Below, piece by piece: positions 8,951 to 13,967 of a DNA stretch of 14,009 bases. How positions within the stretch are numbered: position 1 is the stretch's first letter; every line of letters starts with the position of its first letter. The position numbers and the translations under genes are program-made. This DNA comes from 2-12-FULL-40-12 sp964518135 (lineage in GTDB: Bacteria; Patescibacteriota; Minisyncoccia; Minisyncoccales; 2-12-FULL-40-12), in the NCBI GenBank assembly GCA_964518135.1, contig CAZFEY010000018.1, positions 1-14,009 of the forward strand, read 5' to 3'. The notes beneath the pieces are model-generated. The model saw nothing but the letters and a program-made list of their open reading frames with translations, was not told the origin of the DNA and did not search any database.

Positions 8951-8955
8951 AAAAA

Positions 8956-9618
8956 TTATATTAATTTTTTTTGCTTAAAACTTAGAAATCCATTTTGGGT
9001 AACAATAATATGATCCACAATATCTATCCCTAAAATATCACCAGCTTCAACAAGTCGCTTAGTAATCTCGATATCCTGTTCAGATGGTTTTAGGTCTCCA
9101 GCTGGATGATTATGGGCTAATATCACTTGAGCGGCTAAATGACGCACGGCTGGTTCAAAAACTTCTCGAGGATGGACTAAATTAGCATTAAGAGAGCCAA
9201 CCGAAATAATTTCTCGTTTGATTTCCTGATTCCGCGCATCCAGAAAAAAGATAACAAAATGCTCTTTTTTATTATCTCTGATGTCCTTTAATTCATTCCA
9301 GACATCTTTGGGAGTTAAGTAAATTTGACTTTTCTTATTTTGTAGCAACCGACGTCCTAATTCAAAACAAGCTACAATCTCACAAGCTTTAGCCTCGCCT
9401 AATCCAAATGTATTCTTTAGGTCTTTAAAACCGGCTTTAGATAAACCGCTTCCGCTAAACTTACCTAAAATTTTTCTGGCCAATTCAACAACATTAATAC
9501 CTTTACCACCAGTTCTTAAAAGAATAGCTAAAAGCTCCGAGTCAGATAACTTCTCAGGCCCGTATTTCTCTAACTTTTCTCTTGGCCTATCTACTTTTGG
9601 CAAATCTTTGATTTTCAT
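8956..9618 (-). CDS. radC: RadC-family (UPF0758) JAB/MPN protein
   Basis: This 220-residue protein is a full-length RadC-family member. The N-terminus shows the family signature (DRPREKLEKYGPEKLSDSELLAILLRTG, read in parts), then a helix-hairpin-helix-like FGLGEAKACEI (71-81), then the JAB/MPN metal-binding motif with H169-N-H171-P and D182 (HxH-x10-D). The real biochemical role of RadC proteins is unsettled; the old DNA-repair assignment has been disputed, and relatives are frequent in plasmids, phages and genomic islands. Here it sits second in the defence operon, with an ATGA overlap with the winged-helix gene upstream and a 5-base gap to mod downstream. That firm linkage suggests either a role in the island or simple carriage with it. 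Confidence 0.93.
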   Translation of the reverse strand: MKIKDLPKVDRPREKLEKYGPEKLSDSELLAILLRTGGKGINVVELARKILGKFSGSGLSKAGFKDLKNTFGLGEAKACEIVACFELGRRLLQNKKSQIYLTPKDVWNELKDIRDNKKEHFVIFFLDARNQEIKREIISVGSLNANLVHPREVFEPAVRHLAAQVILAHNHPAGDLKPSEQDIEITKRLVEAGDILGIDIVDHIIVTQNGFLSFKQKKLI

Positions 9619-10004
9619 AACTTCCTATATCTTGTGCTTCTTCCAAGGCCGATGCGTTCGACTTTTTTGAGACGCAAAAGTTTGTGCAAGGATTGATTCA
9701 CTGTCGGCCGAGCAACCTTTGCTTTTTTAGCAATTTCACCAGGCGTGGCTTCACTTACACTCTGTAAATAATTCCATACTGCCGATTGTTTGGGTGACAA
9801 AATCTTTTCTATATTTTTATGAAAAAAAGAATTGGACGCTGGGCGATTAACAATTTGCTCAACCTCTTTCTCGGTAATTTTAATGCCAGAAAGCCGCAAA
9901 GACGAAGCCGTGCTTTGAATAAGGGTCCGACGCTTTAACTCCTTTAAATACTCTGGGTTAATAGTGCCGTCAGATAAAAATTTCTTAATCTTGTTTTTTG
10001 CCAT
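9615..10004 (-). CDS. winged-helix DNA-binding regulator
   Basis: The C-terminal half is a clear winged helix: LSPKQSAVWNYLQSV (67-81) as first helix, then TPGEIAKKAKVARPTVNQSL as the helix-turn-helix, then LLRLKKVERIGLGRSTRYRKL as last helix plus wing. This resembles MarR/ArsR-type or Fic-associated winged helices. The N-terminal half is helical and basic (NPEYLKELKRRTLIQ) and could serve in dimerisation. It is the first gene of the minus-strand operon, so an autoregulatory repressor of the restriction operon (a controller role) is the natural guess. Its own promoter is covered by an inverted repeat and lies next to a perfect palindrome, which are candidate operators. The stop overlaps the radC start as ATGA. 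The domain is fairly certain; the regulatory target is inferred. Confidence 0.85.
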   Translation of the reverse strand: MAKNKIKKFLSDGTINPEYLKELKRRTLIQSTASSLRLSGIKITEKEVEQIVNRPASNSFFHKNIEKILSPKQSAVWNYLQSVSEATPGEIAKKAKVARPTVNQSLHKLLRLKKVERIGLGRSTRYRKL

Positions 10005-10009
10005 AAATT

Positions 10010-10034
10010 ATCTTATACTTTAACTATATAAGAT
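10010..10034. promoter_or_regulatory. inverted repeat over the expected start of the defence operon
   Basis: ATCTTATA (10010-10017) and TATAAGAT (10027-10034) form a perfect 8-base inverted repeat with a 9-base spacer. It overlaps the -10 box and the expected transcription start of the minus-strand operon, which is where a repressor would bind. AT-rich composition raises the chance of coincidence. Confidence 0.45.
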
Positions 10035-10048
10035 TATATTAGATTATA
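10031..10048. repeat. tandem AGATTATA direct repeats (two TATAAT boxes on the minus strand)
   Basis: AGATTATA occurs at 10031-10038 and again at 10041-10048, ten bases apart, about one helical turn. On the minus strand each copy supplies a perfect TATAAT. Only the copy at 10038-10033 has a well-spaced -35 box. The second may be a leftover or an alternative -10 box, or the pair may be a binding site for a regulator touching one face of the helix. Confidence 0.4.
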
Positions 10049-10061
10049 AAACAGAAGTCAA
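10033..10061 (-). promoter_or_regulatory. sigma-70-type promoter of the winged-helix/RadC/restriction operon
   Basis: On the minus strand TTGACT (10061-10056) and TATAAT (10038-10033) are separated by exactly 17 bases, a near-consensus housekeeping promoter. Transcription would begin around 10026, giving a leader of about 22 bases before the ATG at 10004. No Shine-Dalgarno sequence is seen in that leader. Candidate operators lie on both sides of the promoter. Confidence 0.7.
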
Positions 10062-10069
10062 ATAGGAAA

Positions 10070-10086
10070 CTGACAAAATTTGTCAG
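10070..10086. promoter_or_regulatory. 17-base perfect palindrome, candidate operator
   Basis: CTGACAAAATTTGTCAG is two perfect 8-base arms around a central A. It lies between the minus-strand -35 box (10061) and the plus-strand start codon at 10100. From there one protein could control both divergent units, for example the winged-helix protein encoded at 9615-10004. It is the most symmetrical element of the divergent region. Confidence 0.6.
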
Positions 10087-10099
10087 AATAGAAATATAA

Positions 10100-10738
10100 A
10101 TGAAAATTACTATGAGTCAACCAAAAATAATTTTGAATATTATCAAAGTTATCCATGAAAAACTGGAAATTGTTTCTGAAAAAGATAAATTAATTTCTAT
10201 TGCTATCTGGGATTTCTCAGATAACGGTAAAATATCTAAAACTGATGTAAGAAACGGTTTAAGAAAACTGGCGGAAGATGAAAAACTTTTTCAGTTAGAA
10301 GATGAGGTAAGCCTTTATCTGCAAGGATGGATTCCAAGCGAAGAAATAAAAATCAGAATCAATCATAAGCGGTTTGAGGAATTCTATAAAGAGCACTTTC
10401 AAGAATTAAAAACACCAACTGGTAAGGTTGAATTTTCAGACGACGAAGCAGTGTTAAAGTTGGGAGATAAAAAATGTGCTTTACCGCCGTATAAAAACGA
10501 GCATTTTTTCTGTCGAGCCGCTTTTGAACATCAAATTAACGAACCAATTGATTGGTCAATTATTTATGAGAAAATGACGGGCTACTACGAGGAACATTTT
10601 GGCAAATCAAAGGATACGAGGGAAAACTGGCATCGAGTATATGACACCATGGAAGCAATCAACAAACGAGTAAAAGAACTATTAGATATAGAAAAGTTGT
10701 TTGTCTGGCAGGAAAAAACAATAAAAAGAACCCAATAA
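10100..10738 (+). CDS. 212-residue protein of unknown function with C-terminal winged-helix-like part
   Basis: I do not recognise a named family. The N-terminal half is helical, with an HTH-like GKISKTDVRNGLRKLAEDEKL (residues 46-66, read in parts) followed by LFQLEDEVSLYLQGWIP. The middle (about 105-135) is strand-rich with VEFSDDEAVLKLGDKKCALP. The last 75 residues are helical, with WHRVYDTMEAINKRVKELL followed by LFVWQEKTIKR, which could form a helix-turn-helix with a wing. A second ATG at 10112 would give MSQPKII..., so the true start may be 12 bases downstream. It is the first plus-strand gene, read away from the restriction operon across a shared control region containing a perfect palindrome. 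A strong hairpin terminator follows 54 bases after its stop, so it is probably transcribed alone. It may be an accessory regulator of the element. Confidence 0.75.
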   Translation: MKITMSQPKIILNIIKVIHEKLEIVSEKDKLISIAIWDFSDNGKISKTDVRNGLRKLAEDEKLFQLEDEVSLYLQGWIPSEEIKIRINHKRFEEFYKEHFQELKTPTGKVEFSDDEAVLKLGDKKCALPPYKNEHFFCRAAFEHQINEPIDWSIIYEKMTGYYEEHFGKSKDTRENWHRVYDTMEAINKRVKELLDIEKLFVWQEKTIKRTQ

Positions 10739-10754
10739 CCTCTTAAAATCAATC

Positions 10755-10779
10755 GAGTCAATTAATTCTCAGTTGACTC
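10755..10779. repeat. inverted repeat upstream of the terminator
   Basis: GAGTCAA (10755-10761) and TTGACTC (10773-10779) are perfect 7-base arms around an 11-base loop. No T-run follows, so it is less like a terminator than the hairpin at 10793-10809. It may be a protein-binding site or an extra hairpin in the 3' untranslated region. Confidence 0.4.
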
Positions 10780-10792
10780 ACCCAACGAATTG

Positions 10793-10815
10793 CTACGCTG
10801 AAAGCGTAGTTTTTT
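10793..10815 (+). terminator. rho-independent terminator
   Basis: CTACGCT (10793-10799) pairs perfectly with AGCGTAG (10803-10809) across a 3-base loop, and six T residues follow at once (10810-10815). This is the classical layout of an intrinsic terminator. It ends the 212-residue gene transcript and separates it from the DUF5659-like gene, which begins only 17 bases further on. Confidence 0.8.
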
Positions 10816-10831
10816 GTTTACCAAAATTATT

Positions 10832-11071
10832 ATGAATCAAAATGAATTTTCAACATTTGATTTGGGGCTGGCGACAGTGTTGGTAACGATGAATTATGAA
10901 CTGCTCGAATTGGATAGATTAAATCCTAAAAAAGTTAGGTTTGTATTTAGACGAGAGAAAAACATTGAGGGAGTAATGGCTGATTACTTTAATGACAAGA
11001 TAAAACTGCCGGCCCAAACGCTATTCAATAACCAAAAAAATCTTAAAAACCGCATCTATTCGGGTGCGTGA
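10832..11071 (+). CDS. DUF5659-like small protein
   Basis: The protein of 79 residues starts MNQNEFSTFDLGLATVLVTM. The order FSTFDLGLATVL, then ELDRLNPKKVRFVFRRE, then a C-terminal helix with LFNNQKNLKNRIYSGA matches my recollection of DUF5659, a domain frequent in Patescibacteria mobile regions; its function is unknown. I chose ATG at 10832. An in-frame TTG at 10814 would add six residues, but it lies in the T-run of the preceding terminator and is unlikely to be used. Neither start has a Shine-Dalgarno sequence. The stop codon is inside a hairpin followed by a T-run. It is followed closely by two further small genes in the same direction. Confidence 0.72.
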   Translation: MNQNEFSTFDLGLATVLVTMNYELLELDRLNPKKVRFVFRREKNIEGVMADYFNDKIKLPAQTLFNNQKNLKNRIYSGA

Positions 11072-11078
11072 TTTTTTT
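11051..11078 (+). terminator. possible terminator at the 3' end of the DUF5659-like gene
   Basis: CGCATC (11051-11056) can pair with GGTGCG (11063-11068), with one G-T pair, and a run of seven T begins at 11072. The gap of three bases before the T-run and the G-T pair make it weaker than the hairpin at 10793. It would act as a partial attenuator between the two small genes. Confidence 0.4.
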
Positions 11079-11084
11079 ATTGCT

Positions 11085-11267
11085 ATGATTTCCAAAGAGT
11101 CGCTGGAAAAATTCAAGAGATTATATAAAGAACGATTCAAAGAAGAATTGAGTAATGATGAAACGTTGCGAAAAGCGACTCGGCTTTTGAATCTTTATCG
11201 GGCAGTTTATTGCTCCCCTGCCTCTTATCAATCAAAAGAACAAAAAGAATATGACAGAAGAAAATAA
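11085..11267 (+). CDS. 60-residue conserved-type small helical protein
   Basis: With ATG at 11085 the protein begins MISKESLEKFKRLYKERFKE, continues with SNDETLRKATRLLNLYRAVY and ends in a basic, glutamine-rich tail. I recall closely similar short proteins ('LEKFKxLYKexF...SdeEAlexAtrLLnLyraVy') from Patescibacteria genomes next to small genes of mobile elements, but I know of no assigned function. It should be two helices, the second amphipathic. An in-frame GTG at 11064 would add seven residues but lies in the hairpin of the preceding gene, so I prefer the ATG. Its last 17 bases overlap the start of the helix-turn-helix gene, which implies coupling of the two. Confidence 0.68.
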   Translation: MISKESLEKFKRLYKERFKEELSNDETLRKATRLLNLYRAVYCSPASYQSKEQKEYDRRK

Positions 11268-11880
11268 ACAATTTGAGGTCAGGGATTTAAGAGAAAGAAA
11301 TAAGTTTGTTGTAGATGACAAATTCTTAAACGGCTATGCGAGATTTTTAGGAATTTATTGTGTCGGCGTTTACAACTCGTTCTGCAGACACGCCAACAAA
11401 GAACAGAAATGCTGGCCATCTATCAAAAAAGTATCCCAAGAATTAAACATTTGCCGAAATAAAGTTATTGGAAGCATTAAATATCTTGAATTCTGGCAAA
11501 TTATAGAAAAGCAAAGGATAGGCAAAATGGTCACCAATAGATATTTCTTATTAGATAAGAAACAATGGAAACCCCTTAATGAAATTAATCTTAAGGAGTT
11601 CAGTGAAGTTCACCACATAAACTTCACGGGTTTACGACATAAACTTCAGGAGTTCATCACATCAACTTCCATAGTAAGGAAACACAATAGTAAGTTAACA
11701 CAAAAGAAAGGAGGTCTTTCTTTTAAAGAATTGTCTGATGCTTACAAGAAAGGAGAAAGAAGTTATAAACCATTCTTTTGGGGAGATGAAATGAGGTGGT
11801 CTCAAAACAGGTGGTGGGTTATTAAAGACGGCGAATGGCTCAAATTTGACGGAAATGAATCAGAAATAGAGTGGGAATAA
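11251..11880 (+). CDS. helix-turn-helix protein resembling a replication-module initiator
   Basis: Residues 27-100 hold a winged helix like those of phage replisome-organiser or HTH_36 proteins: NGYARFLGIYCVGVYNSFCRHA, then CWPSIKKVSQELNICRNKVI, the recognition region, then KYLEFWQIIEKQRIGKMVTN with the wing. A middle part (about 108-160) is variable and polar. The C-terminus is tryptophan-rich (PFFWGDEMRWSQNRWWVIKD), ending in acidic residues. In phages and plasmids such proteins often bind iterons within or beside their own gene. Here the gene is followed directly by an array of paired 9-base repeats, so a role as replication initiator of the element is a reasonable inference. It might instead be a plain transcription factor. 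It overlaps the 60-residue gene by 17 bases. Confidence 0.78.
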   Translation: MTEENKQFEVRDLRERNKFVVDDKFLNGYARFLGIYCVGVYNSFCRHANKEQKCWPSIKKVSQELNICRNKVIGSIKYLEFWQIIEKQRIGKMVTNRYFLLDKKQWKPLNEINLKEFSEVHHINFTGLRHKLQEFITSTSIVRKHNSKLTQKKGGLSFKELSDAYKKGERSYKPFFWGDEMRWSQNRWWVIKDGEWLKFDGNESEIEWE

Positions 11881-11898
11881 CCTGCCCTCTAAAACGCC

Positions 11899-11925
11899 TT
11901 GTATGAGTTGTATGAGTCCGTATGG
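11899..11925 (+). repeat. tandem 9-base pair TTGTATGAG x2 with a degenerate third copy
   Basis: TTGTATGAG occurs at 11899-11907 and 11908-11916, identical. A third GTATG core follows at 11920-11924, shifted by one base. It has the same tandem 9-base architecture as the pairs further right but an unrelated sequence, and lies 19 bases after the stop of the helix-turn-helix gene. Confidence 0.75.
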
Positions 11926-11978
11926 CGATTTTCAAGCAAAAGGTAGAGATTTATACCACCCCATAATCAGACCAAAAA

Positions 11979-11996
11979 GTTCGGACACTTCGGACA
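11979..11996 (+). repeat. tandem 9-base pair GTTCGGACA / CTTCGGACA
   Basis: Two adjacent 9-base units at 11979-11987 and 11988-11996 agree in eight of nine positions. They end in ACA, as do the pairs of the main array to the right. This is the second pair in the gene-free stretch. Confidence 0.75.
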
Positions 11997-11997
11997 A

Positions 11998-12023
11998 CCC
12001 CCCCTTAAACCCCCAACACCCCC
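11998..12023 (-). other. possible G-quadruplex-forming run on the minus strand
   Basis: The plus strand has C7 (11998-12004), C5 (12010-12014) and C5 (12019-12023) separated by TTAAA and AACA. On the minus strand this gives three long G-runs with short loops, and the G7 run can be split to provide a fourth. Whether it folds in the cell cannot be judged from sequence. Confidence 0.35.
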
Positions 12024-12230
12024 AACACGAGCGAAACAAAGGAAATAAGGCAAACTTCACACACAAAGGAAAACTTCAACCCCTAACACCCCTAACACGA
12101 GGCAAACATGAAAAATGAACCAAACTTCTAACACTTCTAACATAAGTCAAATATGAAAAATAAAGCAAACCTCCAACACCTCCAACACCCCCCCCTATAC
12201 CCCTGAAATCAACCTCTGACACCTCTTACA
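12010..12230 (+). repeat. array of paired 9-base repeats on a 45-base lattice (candidate iterons)
   Basis: Each unit is a tandem pair of 9-mers ending in ACA: CCCCCAACA x2 (12010-12027), CCCCTAACA x2 (12080-12097), CTTCTAACA x2 (12125-12142), CCTCCAACA x2 (12170-12187) and CCTCTGACA/CCTCTTACA (12213-12230). The middle pairs start exactly 45 bases apart and are joined by 27-base linkers sharing the pattern CAAAYATGAAAAATRAA. A decayed single copy CTTCACACA at 12055 fills the gap between the first two pairs, again 45 bases after 12010. Members of a pair match each other better than they match other pairs. The plus strand is rich in A and C and poor in G. The block follows a helix-turn-helix gene, so origin iterons are the leading guess; recombinase or partition sites are alternatives. 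The whole gene-free stretch 11881-12359 shows no credible coding sequence. Confidence 0.8.
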
Positions 12231-12261
12231 ACCCCCCTTAAGACGACCCTACTTTATCCAC

Positions 12262-12296
12262 TTGACTTCTTTTCTGGGTAGCACATTGTTTGTATT
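12262..12296 (+). promoter_or_regulatory. weak candidate promoter of the serine recombinase
   Basis: TTGACT (12262-12267) is a good -35-like box. The best -10-like hexamers downstream are TTGTTT (12286-12291, 18-base spacer) and TGTATT (12291-12296, 23-base spacer), both poor. If used, transcription would begin near 12298-12303, so the message would start almost exactly with the first arm of the interlocked inverted repeats. Confidence 0.3.
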
Positions 12297-12300
12297 GAGC

Positions 12301-12353
12301 TGACGCTCCAGCCCTGAAAATGGCTCAGGTGGAGCGTCACCCGAGCCATTTTC
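12301..12353 (+). promoter_or_regulatory. two interlocked perfect inverted repeats (pseudoknot or switch-like leader)
   Basis: Arm A TGACGCTCCA (12301-12310) pairs perfectly with A' TGGAGCGTCA (12330-12339). Arm B GAAAATGGCTC (12316-12326) pairs perfectly with B' GAGCCATTTTC (12343-12353). The order is A-B-A'-B', with spacers of 5, 3 and 3 bases. In RNA this could be an H-type pseudoknot or two competing hairpins; B' ends 6 bases before the recombinase ATG and would occupy the ribosome-loading region. In DNA it could be a paired binding site for the recombinase or another regulator. No T-run follows, so it is not a simple terminator. Confidence 0.7.
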
Positions 12354-12359
12354 AATAAT

Positions 12360-13967
12360 ATGAGCATGAACCAACAATTAAACCAAGAGAAAATTAAATA
12401 CTTCCTTTATGCCCGCAAATCTTCGGAAGCGGAAGACCGCCAGGTTGCTTCCATCGGCTCTCAAATAGATGAGCTGACCAAACTTGCTGCAAGGGACAAT
12501 TTAGAAATCATAAATACATTTTCTGAATCCCAGTCTGCCAAGGCGCCAGGACGTCCTCTATTTAACGATATGATTGATAAAATCCAGAAGGCAAAAGCGC
12601 AAGGAATTATTTGTTGGAAATTGGATAGATTGGCCAGAAACCCTGTTGATGGCGGCCAGATTAACTGGATGCTTCAGCAAGGAGTTATAAAGCACATCCA
12701 AACTTTTGAAAGAAGCTACTACCCTACCGACAATGTTTTAATGATGAGCGTTGAATTTGGTATGGCCAATCAATTCATCAGGGATTTAAGTCAAAACACC
12801 AAAAGAGGATTGCGGGCCAAAGCTGAAAGAGGCTGGTATCCGACGTTCGCCACTCTCGGTTATATGCATAATCCTCAAAAGAGAAAAGGCGAAAAAGAAA
12901 TTATCAAAGACCCAGAAAGATTTGACTTGGTAAAGAAAATGTTTGGCCTGATGCTAACTGGTAATTACTTTCCACCAAAGATATTAGAAATAGCCACTGA
13001 CAAATGGGGATTAAGAAACAGGTTTGGCAGAAACATTGCCCGAAGCACTATTTACCGAATGCTTAGCGATCCTTTCTATTACGGTAAATTTGAATACCCC
13101 AAAGACAGCGGTAACTGGCATCAGGGAAAACACGAACCGATGATAACCCAAGAAGAATACGACCGCATCCAAACACTGCTCGGCCGAGACAATAAAATCC
13201 ATCCTAAAGAACACACTTTCCCATTTAGAGGTTTAATCCGCTGTGGGGAGTGCGGCGCAATGATTACAGCAGAAGAAAAATGGAAGAGGCAAAAGAACGG
13301 CAACGTTCACCATTATATTTATTACCATTGCACCAAAAGAGTAAATCCCAACTGCACCCAAGGAAGCATTGAACAAAACAAATTAGAAGAACAAATCCTT
13401 GAAATGGTTAACAGCGTAGAAATTCCTCCCGAATTTCACGACTGGGCATTGGACGAACTTAAATTGGAAACAATAAACGAAAGCGGAGATAGAAACAAAA
13501 TCTTAAATAATCAACAAAAAGCATATAACGATTGCTTGGCCGAAATAGACGGAGTGATAAGTATGAGAGCTAAAAAAGAATTAGACGAAGAAAACTACAA
13601 AAGGAAAATGGCTTTACTAGCCAAGGAGAAAGCCCGGCTCAAAGAACTGCTTGACGACACCGACGACAGAGTAAACAAACAAATAGCGAAGTTGGAGCGG
13701 GGTTTTGCTATTGCCCGAGACGCTAAAAAAGAATTTGAAACCGGCATCCCAGAGAGGCAGAAACAGATACTTTCAAACTTAGGTTCGAACCTCCTCCTAA
13801 AGGACAAAATACTCACAATTTCAATAGAAAATCCCCTTATTCAGATAAAGGGGATGGTTCCTGAGGTCAGAGCCATTCATAACAAGGTTCGAACCTCTAA
13901 AAATGCCCAAAATGAACGGACTTTGAGGGAATTATACTCTCAAAGTCCGACGTTGCTCCGGTGGTAG
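12360..13967 (+). CDS. large serine recombinase (integrase type)
   Basis: The 535-residue protein is a large serine recombinase that would integrate and excise the element. The N-terminal resolvase-type catalytic domain shows YFLYARKSSEAED with the likely nucleophile S21 and R19, then VASIGSQIDEL (29-39), and LDRLARNP with catalytic-type arginines R90 and R93. The recombinase domain follows (about 160-280), with GYMHNP, STIYRMLSDPFYYGKF and ITQEEYDRIQTLLGR. A zinc ribbon is formed by C295-x2-C298 and C324-x7-C332, followed by a coiled-coil segment (about 380-460) rich in K, E and L. Length and domain order are normal. ATG at 12360 is used; ATG at 12366 is equally possible. No Shine-Dalgarno sequence is seen. 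Its stop TAG (13965-13967) lies inside a tRNA-like fragment, and the last ~140 bases contain several inverted repeats, as expected where the gene abuts its attachment site. Confidence 0.93.
   Translation: MSMNQQLNQEKIKYFLYARKSSEAEDRQVASIGSQIDELTKLAARDNLEIINTFSESQSAKAPGRPLFNDMIDKIQKAKAQGIICWKLDRLARNPVDGGQINWMLQQGVIKHIQTFERSYYPTDNVLMMSVEFGMANQFIRDLSQNTKRGLRAKAERGWYPTFATLGYMHNPQKRKGEKEIIKDPERFDLVKKMFGLMLTGNYFPPKILEIATDKWGLRNRFGRNIARSTIYRMLSDPFYYGKFEYPKDSGNWHQGKHEPMITQEEYDRIQTLLGRDNKIHPKEHTFPFRGLIRCGECGAMITAEEKWKRQKNGNVHHYIYYHCTKRVNPNCTQGSIEQNKLEEQILEMVNSVEIPPEFHDWALDELKLETINESGDRNKILNNQQKAYNDCLAEIDGVISMRAKKELDEENYKRKMALLAKEKARLKELLDDTDDRVNKQIAKLERGFAIARDAKKEFETGIPERQKQILSNLGSNLLLKDKILTISIENPLIQIKGMVPEVRAIHNKVRTSKNAQNERTLRELYSQSPTLLRW
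13781..13896. repeat. two copies of the palindrome AGGTTCGAACCT
   Basis: The 12-base perfect palindrome AGGTTCGAACCT occurs at 13781-13792 and 13885-13896, 104 bases apart, both within the 3' part of the recombinase gene. TTCGAACCT appears a third time in the T-arm of the tRNA-like fragment (13970-13978). The first copy encodes the LGSNL segment, which seems protein-conserved, so part of the match may be coding coincidence. Confidence 0.5.
13831..13855 (+). repeat. hairpin-forming inverted repeat in the recombinase gene
   Basis: ATCCCCTT (13831-13838) and AAGGGGAT (13848-13855) are perfect 8-base arms with a 9-base loop. It lies inside the coding region, between the two AGGTTCGAACCT palindromes. 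It may be part of a structured attachment region or be chance. Confidence 0.35.
13917..13949. repeat. 11-base perfect inverted repeat beside the tRNA-like fragment
   Basis: CGGACTTTGAG (13917-13927) and CTCAAAGTCCG (13939-13949) pair perfectly across an 11-base loop. It ends 7 bases before the 3' end of the tRNA-like fragment. No plus-strand T-run follows. On the minus strand the sequence after it is T-rich but interrupted, so it could terminate transcripts coming from the tRNA side, or it could be a recombinase-binding arm of an attachment site. It lies within the last codons of the recombinase gene. Confidence 0.6.

Noticed and set aside
10814..10831. TTG at 10814 as start of the DUF5659-like gene
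   Set aside because: It lies in the T-run of a strong terminator; the ATG at 10832 gives the family-like N-terminus.
11064..11084. GTG at 11064 as start of the 60-residue protein
   Set aside because: It falls inside the hairpin at the end of the preceding gene; the ATG at 11085 begins the conserved-looking part MISKESLEKF.
11903..12118. A 71-codon plus-strand frame through the repeat array with peptide repeats such as SSDTSDN and PQHPQHE
   Set aside because: The peptide repeats simply mirror the 9-base DNA repeats, the array continues past the stop in the same frame with further stops, and no start signal or protein-like composition is seen. I treat the stretch as non-coding.
12010..12230. 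CRISPR array
   Set aside because: Units are 9-base tandem pairs with similar AT-rich linkers; there are no long identical repeats, no unique spacers and no cas genes.
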